Shown: in pieces, positions 17,868 through 25,801 of the stretch | Numbering within the stretch: the first letter of the stretch is position 1 | Layout of the letters: every line of letters begins with the position of its first letter | DNA from: Candidatus Schekmanbacteria bacterium | GTDB lineage: Bacteria; Schekmanbacteria; GWA2-38-11; J061 | Assembly: GCA_016219965.1 (NCBI GenBank) | Contig: JACRJM010000015.1 | Coordinates: forward strand, 62,001-126,000 | Direction: 5' to 3' | DNA: 64,000 bases | Position numbers and translations under genes: made by a program | The notes under the pieces: generated by a model | The model's database searches: none | Seen by the model: only the letters and a program-made list of their open reading frames with translations | What the model was told of the DNA's origin: nothing

Positions 17868-20705
17868 ATGAAATACAAAAAAATATTCTATATGTTTATT
17901 TTGATGCTGATTGCTATCAGTGCATGGACGTTCGAAGCCGGAGCAGAAATATTCTATGTTTCCAAGACAGGAGATAACAGCAATGATGGGTCTGCCATTG
18001 CTCCTTTTCTTACAGTACAGAAAGCTATTGATTCGCTGACTGCGGATGGTGATGAGGTATGGATATCGCCTGGTGACTATAATGAAGCAGTTATATCGGG
18101 TAATACTTCAACTGATAGATTACGGAATATTAAGGTAAAAGGAACTGCTGATGGAGTAATTATAACTGCACCGGCGACTAAATCTGCATTCAAATTAAAT
18201 TATGCTGATAACTGGGTTTTACAAAATATTAAGTTAGTTGGTAATGGGGAAACCAGTAATGTAATAGTGGATGTGATGCAATCTCCAGGTGCACGCATTG
18301 AAAATTGTACGGTAAGCGGTGGAAGCACCAGCAATATTTGTTATAGGGCTGTTTATATTCTCAGTTCGCCAAACTTCATAGTTAAAAACTGCACGATTGA
18401 TGCATACTGCGAAAATAGTATTTTCAGTTCGGAATCCAATAATTTACTGATTAAAGGGAATGATGTTAGTAATGCAGACTCTATTACAATAGGTTTTGAT
18501 AAAGGATGCGATTATACGACGTGTGAAGAGAATTATATTCATGACCGGATTACACCGGGGCAGAATGAGAAAGTTATCATTCAGTGCAGAGATAATGTCG
18601 GTTCAATACTAAGGAGGAATTTGATTGTAGAATTTAGCACTTCTTTCCTTAATGCAATACTGGTAAGAGGACCTTCAATCCCGGCAGAGGATATCACAGT
18701 TGAAAATAATACATTGATAGGTCCAGGAGCACAGACAGGTATAGCATTTGCTGCTAACTCTTTATCATCAATCTGCAGGAATAATATTGTCTCCGGTTTT
18801 TATTATGCGGTAAGGACTCTTTATCCGTCATCTGAATTACCTAGCCCGGAGGTTGAGCTCAATTTTAATGATTTTTATGACTGCACGACCTCTGTTAGCA
18901 ATACCGTTAATTTATTTAATATAGGAAGTTCAAATATATCGAGTGATCCCTTATTTGCCGACACAGCGGAATACCGGCTAAGTGAAGGAAGTCCCTGTAT
19001 TGATACTGGAGATCCGGCTTCATTGGTACCGACTGGTGGAGGGACAACTGTTGATATGGGCCGATGGGAATACAGGGATTCTATTTATGAGAATAATCAA
19101 TCCAGCATTTATCTTTCATCAATCTTGATTGATTTTGGAACAGTTGAAGATGGACAGACTAAATCCATTGATTTGACATTAAGCAATGAGGGGAATGCTG
19201 ATCTCTCTGTATCATCAATTGGTATAAGCGGAAGTTCAGCCTTTACTTTGAATTCTTCACCTGCGGTGCCTTTTACCATTACTGCTGAAGCCTCAATTAC
19301 TCTGCAGGTTGATTATAAGCCGATAGAAGCCCTATCTGATACAGCAACGATAATTATTACCAGCAACGATCCTGATCAGGGGACAGCATCTGTTTTACTC
19401 ACCGGAACCGGCACTCCAAGCGTTGTACCTCATATAAGTGCAGATAAAGAATCTTTAGACTTTAAAACAGTAATTGTAGGTTCATCAAGAACTTTATCCG
19501 TTACTATAAGTAATACGGGAATTGATGATCTCGTAGTCTCAAATTTACTGATTTCAGGAAGTTCTCTATTTGACCTTAACGAACTTGTCCCGGAAACACC
19601 ATTTACGGTTTCAATCGGTTCATCGGTGATAATACCGGTTGATTTTGTCCCTTATAGTGCTGAACCAAGTGCAGGAACTCTCACTATTGAGAGTGATGAC
19701 CCCGACCAGCCTGAGCTTGATGTATCGCTTAGCGCTGAGGGTTATGATTTAACAGTAAAGCCCAAGATCAATGTCAGCACTGAATCTTTGGACTTCGATA
19801 AAGTAGTTTATGGTTTGACAAGTACATTGACAGTAATTGCAAGCAACACCGGAAATACCGCATTGTCCATATCAAATATTTCGATTACAGGGAGTTCAGA
19901 CTTTTCTTTGGCTGAACTAGATATGACATTTCCCTATTCAGTGCCTTTTGGTTCATCCCTTAACATACCGGTAATTTATAATCCTTCAGGTATTACTCCA
20001 ACCAGTGCTACCATTACTATTAACAGCGATGATGAAGACGAACCGCAGGTTTCTGTACTGCTGAATGGAGGAGGATATGATGAAGAGAATTCTCCGATAG
20101 ATCTTGGTATAGAATCGTTTACAGTAGACAAACGAATAGGTTTAACAAGCACAAAACCAATAGAAATTGGAATAACAGTCAAAAATAATGGAGTTATAAA
20201 ACGAGGAAGCAGTGCTAATGTTGTCGGATTCCAGAATGATTTACAAGTTTATGACGAGACTATAGATATTTCAGGTGATAACAGTGCTTCTTATTGGTTT
20301 CCATCTTATACCCCCGAGCTTAAAGGTCAAATTCTCTGGCTTGCCAGCATAAAAGACAGCAGCGATGAATTTAAACAGGAAACAGCGATGACTTATGTTT
20401 TTTCCGGAGATGTGTCTCCGGTATGGGTGACCCCAAACAAGACAAGCATTGCAGCAGATGAAAAAATGACATTTAAAGCATTTATAACAGGAAAGAAGAT
20501 AAAGAAAAAAAATCTTGCATGGTATGTGAATAATATTCCCGGTGGAAACAGCACTGTGGGAACGATAAAGCCTTCAAAGAACAGAAAGAGCGGTGTTTAT
20601 ACAGCACCTTCTGTACTGCCGTATCCATCTACAGTTGTAATAACATTTGTAAATAAGAAAAAAACATCGCAATACGGAAGTGCTGAGGTAACAATTGAAG
20701 AGTAG
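17868..20705 (+). CDS. Large secreted beta-helix protein with three HYDIN/ASPM-like domains
   Basis: 945 residues with a signal peptide (MKYKKIFYMFILMLIAISAW, cut near EAGA). Residues about 27-400 are a parallel beta-helix closely matching the 159-1382 protein, including EIFYVSKTGDNS, SPCIDTGDPAS and a closing DMGRWEY. Three repeated immunoglobulin-like modules follow, starting near IDFGTVEDGQTKSIDLTLSN, LDFKTVIVGSSRTLSVTISN and LDFDKVVYGLTSTLTVIASN; each ends with a DD(P/E)D(Q/E)-type turn (SNDPDQG, SDDPDQPE, SDDEDEPQ). These are ASPM-SPD2-hydin/choice-of-anchor-D-like domains. The final 200 residues hold further Ig-like strands. No PEP-CTERM or sorting tail is present. It sits alone on the plus strand between trmD and rplS, breaking a conserved block. 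Confidence 0.88.
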   Translation: MKYKKIFYMFILMLIAISAWTFEAGAEIFYVSKTGDNSNDGSAIAPFLTVQKAIDSLTADGDEVWISPGDYNEAVISGNTSTDRLRNIKVKGTADGVIITAPATKSAFKLNYADNWVLQNIKLVGNGETSNVIVDVMQSPGARIENCTVSGGSTSNICYRAVYILSSPNFIVKNCTIDAYCENSIFSSESNNLLIKGNDVSNADSITIGFDKGCDYTTCEENYIHDRITPGQNEKVIIQCRDNVGSILRRNLIVEFSTSFLNAILVRGPSIPAEDITVENNTLIGPGAQTGIAFAANSLSSICRNNIVSGFYYAVRTLYPSSELPSPEVELNFNDFYDCTTSVSNTVNLFNIGSSNISSDPLFADTAEYRLSEGSPCIDTGDPASLVPTGGGTTVDMGRWEYRDSIYENNQSSIYLSSILIDFGTVEDGQTKSIDLTLSNEGNADLSVSSIGISGSSAFTLNSSPAVPFTITAEASITLQVDYKPIEALSDTATIIITSNDPDQGTASVLLTGTGTPSVVPHISADKESLDFKTVIVGSSRTLSVTISNTGIDDLVVSNLLISGSSLFDLNELVPETPFTVSIGSSVIIPVDFVPYSAEPSAGTLTIESDDPDQPELDVSLSAEGYDLTVKPKINVSTESLDFDKVVYGLTSTLTVIASNTGNTALSISNISITGSSDFSLAELDMTFPYSVPFGSSLNIPVIYNPSGITPTSATITINSDDEDEPQVSVLLNGGGYDEENSPIDLGIESFTVDKRIGLTSTKPIEIGITVKNNGVIKRGSSANVVGFQNDLQVYDETIDISGDNSASYWFPSYTPELKGQILWLASIKDSSDEFKQETAMTYVFSGDVSPVWVTPNKTSIAADEKMTFKAFITGKKIKKKNLAWYVNNIPGGNSTVGTIKPSKNRKSGVYTAPSVLPYPSTVVITFVNKKKTSQYGSAEVTIEE

Positions 20706-20775
20706 CGCATTAAAACTTCTCAAAAAAAGGGAAGGGTTGCATCTTCAGTCAGAGACGATGTTAAAAAATAGTTAA

Positions 20776-21342
20776 TTAAGCTTTTCCCAATAGTCTGTCA
20801 ATTATAATTGCAGAGGCAGCCCTGACTGATAAGTGGTTGTAATCCGTATTCCCTGTTATTGGTTCAAGAATTATGTCAGCTTTTGTTATTATTTCTTCAG
20901 TCATGCCCCATCCTGTCCCAAAAAGAATGAATACTGGCCTGGGTGTTTCTCTGATCATTTCTCTTGCGGACTTGAAACTTATATTCCCTTCGATATTACG
21001 TGCAGCCGTTGCGATTGTCAGAGGCATTGAACCATCAGCAGATTGTATGTTTTCTATAACTTCATCAATATTTTTTTTAACCTTCACGAGGCTCAGTGCT
21101 TTTGCTCTTAATGGGTTTTGTTTTGCACCTGTTCCAATTGTCCAGTGATTGATTATTTTATTAAGGAGTTCCTCTTGCAGGTCAAAAGGGGTTATCATAA
21201 ATACCTTCTCAATGCCGTAAGTCATTGCTGTCCTCGATAAGTCATGGATGTCAAGATTTGTAATTGATGTTCCTATGATATTCCCGTCTTTGCCGAGAAT
21301 AGGGTAATGGAGAAGACCTATATAAGCTCTGGTGTCAGTCAT
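20776..21342 (-). CDS. SPOUT-like RNA methyltransferase (Methyltrn_RNA_4 family)
   Basis: 188 residues. Visible features are GTSITNLDIHDLSRTAMTYG at the N-terminus, RPVFILFGTGWGMTEEI in the middle and DYNHLSVRAASAIIIDRLL at the end, the last resembling the SAM-binding knot of SPOUT methyltransferases. Proteins of this type are often encoded directly after trmD. The RNA target is not known. It overlaps the trmD stop by eight bases and so is translated with it. No transcription terminator was seen in the 70-base gap to the convergent 945-aa gene. Confidence 0.82.
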   Translation of the reverse strand: MTDTRAYIGLLHYPILGKDGNIIGTSITNLDIHDLSRTAMTYGIEKVFMITPFDLQEELLNKIINHWTIGTGAKQNPLRAKALSLVKVKKNIDEVIENIQSADGSMPLTIATAARNIEGNISFKSAREMIRETPRPVFILFGTGWGMTEEIITKADIILEPITGNTDYNHLSVRAASAIIIDRLLGKA

Positions 21343-22084
21343 CTTTTTCTGTTTCTTTCATTAACTTTTCGAGCAATGCTTTGTCTTTATCAGAAAGTTT
21401 AACAGTTTCTAAAAGATCAGGACGTCTTTTCATGGTCCTCCTAAGCGATTCTTTAATCTTCCACTCATTGATTTGCTTATGATTCCCTGAAAGCAGCACG
21501 TCTGGGACTTTCATTCCCTGGAACTCTGGCGGACGGGTATACACCGGAGAGCTTAAAAGTCCATTGAAGAATGAATCATTCTCCGCAGATTCAATATTCC
21601 CTAAGGTGCCCGGCAGCATTCTCATCACTGAATCGATGACGACCATAGCCGGCAGTTCTCCGCCGGTAAGCACATAGTTTCCTATGGATATTTCATGATC
21701 AACGATACTTTCCCTCACACGTTCATCAATACCCTTATACCTTCCGCAAAGGAGGATCAGACTCTTTTCTGCTGCCAGTTCTATGGCTTTTTTTTGGCTG
21801 AAAAGCTCTCCATCAGGGGTGAGAAAAACTGTTTTGGCAGATTTAGAAACATCCCTTGTTTTTAGAGCCGTTATGCATCTGGTTATAGGTTCCGGTTTCA
21901 TAACCATTCCGGCCTCTCCGCCGTACGGGTAATCATCCACTACTTTATGCCTTCCCTCTGCATAGTTTCTCAGATCAACTATGTCTATTCCTGCTATCCC
22001 CTTTTCGATTGCTTTACTGATTACGCTCTGTTCAAGGTATGATTTGAAGGCTTCGGGGAATATCGTAATAACGGTGAAAAACAT
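21335..22084 (-). CDS. trmD: tRNA (guanine-N1)-methyltransferase
   Basis: 249 residues. It starts MFFTVITIFPEAFKSYLEQS and has VDDYPYGGEAGMVMKPEPI, LLCGRYKGIDERV, and SIGNYVLTGGELPAMVVIDS, the deep-knot SAM site. It methylates G37 of tRNAs reading CNN codons. Three bases separate it from rimM. Part of rpsP-KH-rimM-trmD, one of the most conserved bacterial gene strings. Confidence 0.98.
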   Translation of the reverse strand: MFFTVITIFPEAFKSYLEQSVISKAIEKGIAGIDIVDLRNYAEGRHKVVDDYPYGGEAGMVMKPEPITRCITALKTRDVSKSAKTVFLTPDGELFSQKKAIELAAEKSLILLCGRYKGIDERVRESIVDHEISIGNYVLTGGELPAMVVIDSVMRMLPGTLGNIESAENDSFFNGLLSSPVYTRPPEFQGMKVPDVLLSGNHKQINEWKIKESLRRTMKRRPDLLETVKLSDKDKALLEKLMKETEKDD

Positions 22085-22087
22085 GGT

Positions 22088-22600
22088 TCACACATATTCA
22101 GGTTTTTTTATCGTGATTCTTTTGTCTTTGGTGCTTACCTCTAAGATGAAACTCTCAATTGCCGGAACTAAAATCTCACCACTTTCAGACTTTATGACAA
22201 ATACATCATTTCCTGCGGTTTTGTATATTTCTTTTACGGTGCCAAGGGCCATCCCTTCTTCATCGAATACACTGCATCCTATAACGTCATCAAGATAATA
22301 ATGGCCGTGAGGTAGCGGCATTGCATCGGATTCTGATATCGTAATTATCGAACCTTCAAACTCCCACGCGGCTACTGGTGTATCAATCCCTTTAAACTTG
22401 ATAATCAGGATGTCTTTATGGAATCTTACAGACTGAATTTCTGTGATAATAACGGTGCCGTTTTTTTTTTCGATTATAACTGATGAAAGATTCAAGAAAC
22501 GCTTAGGGTCGTCTGTAATAGGGTAGACAGTAAGTTCTCCCTTTTGGCCTCTGGGCTTTAAAACTTTTCCTATGACGATTGTGTCAGCATCGGCGCTCAT
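22088..22600 (-). CDS. rimM: 16S rRNA processing protein RimM
   Basis: 170 residues. A longer frame begins at 22660, but the ATG at 22600 overlaps the KH-gene stop by the usual four bases (ATGA) and gives MSADADTIVIGKVLKPRGQK, the expected RimM start. The N-terminal barrel has KGELTVYPITDDPKRF. The C-terminal PRC barrel has HYYLDDVIGCSVFDEEGMAL and LVPAIESFILEVSTKDKRIT. It assists 30S maturation at ribosomal protein S19. Confidence 0.96.
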   Translation of the reverse strand: MSADADTIVIGKVLKPRGQKGELTVYPITDDPKRFLNLSSVIIEKKNGTVIITEIQSVRFHKDILIIKFKGIDTPVAAWEFEGSIITISESDAMPLPHGHYYLDDVIGCSVFDEEGMALGTVKEIYKTAGNDVFVIKSESGEILVPAIESFILEVSTKDKRITIKKPEYV

Positions 22601-22827
22601 TCCACTATTTCCAGCGAAACCTTTTTTTTGCTGAGAGAAGAAGATGCATTGAGAAGACATCTTATAGCTTTGATGGTTTTGCCATTCTTTCCTATTATAC
22701 GACCTCTGTCGTCAGGAGAGACCTTTAATTCTATGACAGTAACGCCTTTAACTTCCTTGTCGTTAACTGTGACAGAATCCGGATTCTTTGTAATTGATTT
22801 TGCGAGAAAGGTTACTAAGTCTTTCAT
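22597..22827 (-). CDS. khpA: KH-domain RNA-binding protein (KhpA-like)
   Basis: 76 residues, the usual size. It begins MKDLVTFLAKSITKNPDSV and has the KH signature RGRIIGKNGKTIKAIRCLL with the GKNG loop. KhpA-type proteins bind RNA with KhpB in other bacteria. The position between rpsP and rimM is the standard one. Confidence 0.93.
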   Translation of the reverse strand: MKDLVTFLAKSITKNPDSVTVNDKEVKGVTVIELKVSPDDRGRIIGKNGKTIKAIRCLLNASSSLSKKKVSLEIVE

Positions 22828-22858
22828 TGGCTGATACGTGACTACTGCTTAAGTACAG

Positions 22859-23122
22859 CTAATTTGAAACTGCAGGAGTTTTAAAAAATCCTGACTTCTT
22901 AAGCAGCGATTTTACCGTGTCTGACGGTGTGGCGCCTTTACTAAGCCACTCTCTTATTTTATCTTCCTTAAGGGTGCATTGGTTATCGGTCTGCTGAGGT
23001 CTGTAGAAGCCTACTATCTCGATGAACCTTCCATCTCTTGGCATCCTTGAATCGGCTACTACTATTCTGTAGAATGGTTTCTTTTTAGTGCCCCCTCTTG
23101 TAAGCCTTAAAACAACTGCCAT
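22859..23122 (-). CDS. rpsP: 30S ribosomal protein S16
   Basis: 87 residues: [40 protein letters not shown], then [20 protein letters not shown]. These are the invariant S16 segments. It is the first gene of the rpsP-khpA-rimM-trmD transcript. A good promoter lies about 75 bases upstream. Confidence 0.98.
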   Translation of the reverse strand: MAVVLRLTRGGTKKKPFYRIVVADSRMPRDGRFIEIVGFYRPQQTDNQCTLKEDKIREWLSKGATPSDTVKSLLKKSGFFKTPAVSN

Positions 23123-23198
23123 CTTCTTTTTCTCCTTTGTAAAAACAATCTATTCCACCAGTAACAACAGGTGCGTAATATTTTTTGCTGAATGTAGC

Positions 23199-23228
23199 TA
23201 TATATTAGATTCTCTTGTCATTTGTCAA
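23199..23228 (-). promoter_or_regulatory. Sigma-70 promoter for the rpsP operon
   Basis: Minus-strand TTGACA (23228-23223), 18-base spacer and TATATA (23204-23199), upstream of rpsP. It lies between rpsP and the secreted FN3 gene, so the ribosomal genes do not depend on read-through from ffh. Confidence 0.65.
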
Positions 23229-23255
23229 GCGAAAGGGTTGAATGAACCTACTTAT

Positions 23256-24428
23256 TTAATTTGAAATGGTTATCTCAGCCTCATTTGAGCTAAGAGATGT
23301 TATCTCGTCCTTGACATAGGGTTTACCGATATAAGCTTCCACCTTGTAAGTGTAGGTTACCGGCGCGGAACTGACGCTGACTGTATCGGTGTAGGTTGTA
23401 ATCGTGTTGGTAAGTATTATCTGATCGGGGGTGCTGACCGTATGTGAGATTTTTTCAAACCCCACTGAATCACTGCTTTTCCTGAATATTATGTATCCCT
23501 GCTCAATGTCGCTGTTATCTAACCATTGAAGGATTAATGAATTACTGCTCCCTGCATCTGTAATGACTGAAATATCTGTAGGGATATCTAAATCAGAAGG
23601 TAATTGCTCTTCCCATGTTGCCCACACGCTTATTTTTCTATGATTCATGTCCTTTTTCTTAAGGCCGGTATTGATTTTGAACCTCTTTGTTTCTTTATAT
23701 TTTAAGACATTATCCCTTGAATTGCCGTATATGACATCACTGCTTCCTTCCTTTTGTGAGCCAAAGAAAAGAATTTCACCATTACTTGTGTCTTTTATTT
23801 TTACATATATGGTGGTATTCCATATATCAAGGCCTGAGTTGTTGGTTATTTTTCCATAAACTTTCTTGTTTCTTAATGTAAACTTACCGGACCCGACGGG
23901 TTCTATTTTTATATTTTTATTATTGACGCGCAGAGGAAGTGTCTGGTTTTTATTTGATGTTGGTTGAATTTCTATTACACCCAGGGTATTTGTCATTGCG
24001 TCAAAATTAACCGAAAATGTCCCTTTCTCTCCCCTTTTAATTGTAGAAGTTACAATGCTTTCTGTTGAATAAACAAGCCTCCTCGGTTCATCTCCGGTTA
24101 CTGATACATTTTTTGAACTGATTGGCGACCCATTACTATCCTTTAAAATGACATTTATTTTTACATCAGTAAGCCAGCTATATTTTTTTTCTTTTTTGCT
24201 TTGCACTTCTCCGTACACATGAAACTTATTCCCCTTTTGAATTACATTTAGACTGTCTTCAATGATTTCTATTTTTTTGTCATCATCAATAATCTTTATT
24301 TTTCTGCTGTCTATTGTGACTTGGCCAGGTGTTCCGACACAGCCGCTCTGTGCTCTGTCACTCCTCACTGTTCCAAGAAGCGGAAGCACCAAGGTGATTA
24401 TCATTATAATTTTACTTATCTTTTTCAT
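23256..24428 (-). CDS. Secreted FN3-domain protein of unknown function
   Basis: 390 residues with a signal peptide (MKKISKIIMIITLVLPLLGT). Residues about 45-275 contain beta-rich segments resembling transport or transglutaminase-associated Ig-like folds (FHVYGEVQSKKEKKYSWLTD, KVYGKITNNSGLDIWNTTIY). The last 100 residues are a fibronectin type III-like domain (LILQWLDNSDIEQGYIIFRK and TYTYKVEAYIG). I do not recognise the protein. It probably works in the periplasm or at the surface, perhaps as a secretion substrate, since gspD and gspC are close. It lies 18 bases after ffh and separates ffh from rpsP. Confidence 0.8.
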   Translation of the reverse strand: MKKISKIIMIITLVLPLLGTVRSDRAQSGCVGTPGQVTIDSRKIKIIDDDKKIEIIEDSLNVIQKGNKFHVYGEVQSKKEKKYSWLTDVKINVILKDSNGSPISSKNVSVTGDEPRRLVYSTESIVTSTIKRGEKGTFSVNFDAMTNTLGVIEIQPTSNKNQTLPLRVNNKNIKIEPVGSGKFTLRNKKVYGKITNNSGLDIWNTTIYVKIKDTSNGEILFFGSQKEGSSDVIYGNSRDNVLKYKETKRFKINTGLKKKDMNHRKISVWATWEEQLPSDLDIPTDISVITDAGSSNSLILQWLDNSDIEQGYIIFRKSSDSVGFEKISHTVSTPDQIILTNTITTYTDTVSVSSAPVTYTYKVEAYIGKPYVKDEITSLSSNEAEITISN

Positions 24429-24446
24429 TTGACCTTCCTTTAAATG

Positions 24447-25796
24447 CTACATCTTCATAAAAGGGAATTTCATTCCTCTTCCCATCTTTTTTGGTGATGA
24501 GAATGTTTTAAGCATTTTTTTCATTTGTGCAAACTGTTTTATTAGTCTGTTTACGTCCTGAATGGTTGTGCCGCTCCCCTTTGATATTCTTTTCCTGCGG
24601 CTTCCGCTGATTATGGTGTAGTTTGCTCTTTCCCTGGCTGTCATCGAGCTTATGATTGCCTCTATTTTTTTGAGATCCTTTTCGCCGACGTCCAGATCTC
24701 CGCCAAGCCCCATCTTCTTAAGGTTGCCCATCCCAGGGATCATTCCCATGATCTCTTCAATAGGTCCCATCTTTCTGATTTGGAGAAGCTGGTCCTTAAA
24801 GTCTTCAAGGGTGAAGGTCTCCTCCCTTATTTTCTGCTGGAGCGCGCGCGCCTTTTCCTCGTCAACCGATGACTGGGCTTTTTCAATCAGTGTCAGCACA
24901 TCTCCCATCCCGAGTATCCGCGAAGCAATTCGCTCAGGATGAAAGGGCTCTATGGCATCAGGTTTTTCGCCCGTAGTTATAAACTTTATTGGTTTTCCGG
25001 TAACAGCCCTCATAGATAGCGCGGCACCTCCTCTTGCATCGCCATCCATCTTTGTCATTATTATTCCTGTTATGCCTATCTGTGCGTCGAATTCACGGGC
25101 AATGTTTACAGCGTCCTGGCCCGTCATACTGTCACTGACAAGCAGTTTTTCAGAAACAGGCAAAGCCGATGTGATCCCTTTAAGTTCATCCATGAGGTCG
25201 TTATCTATATGGAGTCTTCCGGCTGTATCTATTATAAGTATGTCATGGGCTCCGTCTCTTGCTGATTTGTATGCACTTTCTGCTATAAAAAGAGGTTTGT
25301 CCTTCGGAGATGCGGGATAGATATCAATATCAGTTTTTTCTGCCACTGTTTTTAGCTGGTCCATCGCAGCAGGACGGTAAACATCAACTGAAACAAGCAT
25401 TGGGTTATGTCCTGATGTTTTCAGCATCCTGGCGAGTTTACCTGCAGTAGTGGTTTTGCCTGAGCCCTGAAGTCCCAGAAGGAGAATTACCGCCGGAGGT
25501 TTGGTACTGGACAACTCAAGCTTCTTATACTCATGACCTAATAGTTCTATTATCTCTTCGTTCACGATTTTAATAATCTGCTGACCGGGACTAAGAGACT
25601 TTAACACTTCCTGTCCCAGAGCTTTTTCTTCAACCGATGCGATGAAATCCTTTACTACCTTGTAGTTTACATCAGCCTCAAGGAGTGCCATTTTTACTTC
25701 CTTGAGGCCGTCTTTTACATCGTGCTCGTTGAGTTTTCCGCTTTTACGAAGCTTCGCAAAGGCGGTTTCTAATTTTTTTGAAAGGTTCTCAAACAT
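24447..25796 (-). CDS. ffh: Signal recognition particle protein Ffh
   Basis: 449 residues. The N domain starts MFENLSKKLETAFAKLRKSG. The GTPase domain has LLGLQGSGKTTTAGKLA, DVYRPAAMDQL, LIIDTAGRLHIDNDLM, and TKMDGDARGGAALSM. The methionine-rich M domain closes the protein (IPGMGNLKKMGLGG, GSRRKRISKGSGT, MKKMLKTF). It targets nascent membrane proteins with 4.5S RNA and FtsY. Only five bases after gspD, an unusual operon partner. Confidence 0.98.
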   Translation of the reverse strand: MFENLSKKLETAFAKLRKSGKLNEHDVKDGLKEVKMALLEADVNYKVVKDFIASVEEKALGQEVLKSLSPGQQIIKIVNEEIIELLGHEYKKLELSSTKPPAVILLLGLQGSGKTTTAGKLARMLKTSGHNPMLVSVDVYRPAAMDQLKTVAEKTDIDIYPASPKDKPLFIAESAYKSARDGAHDILIIDTAGRLHIDNDLMDELKGITSALPVSEKLLVSDSMTGQDAVNIAREFDAQIGITGIIMTKMDGDARGGAALSMRAVTGKPIKFITTGEKPDAIEPFHPERIASRILGMGDVLTLIEKAQSSVDEEKARALQQKIREETFTLEDFKDQLLQIRKMGPIEEIMGMIPGMGNLKKMGLGGDLDVGEKDLKKIEAIISSMTARERANYTIISGSRRKRISKGSGTTIQDVNRLIKQFAQMKKMLKTFSSPKKMGRGMKFPFMKM

Positions 25797-25801
25797 TGAT
25801 A

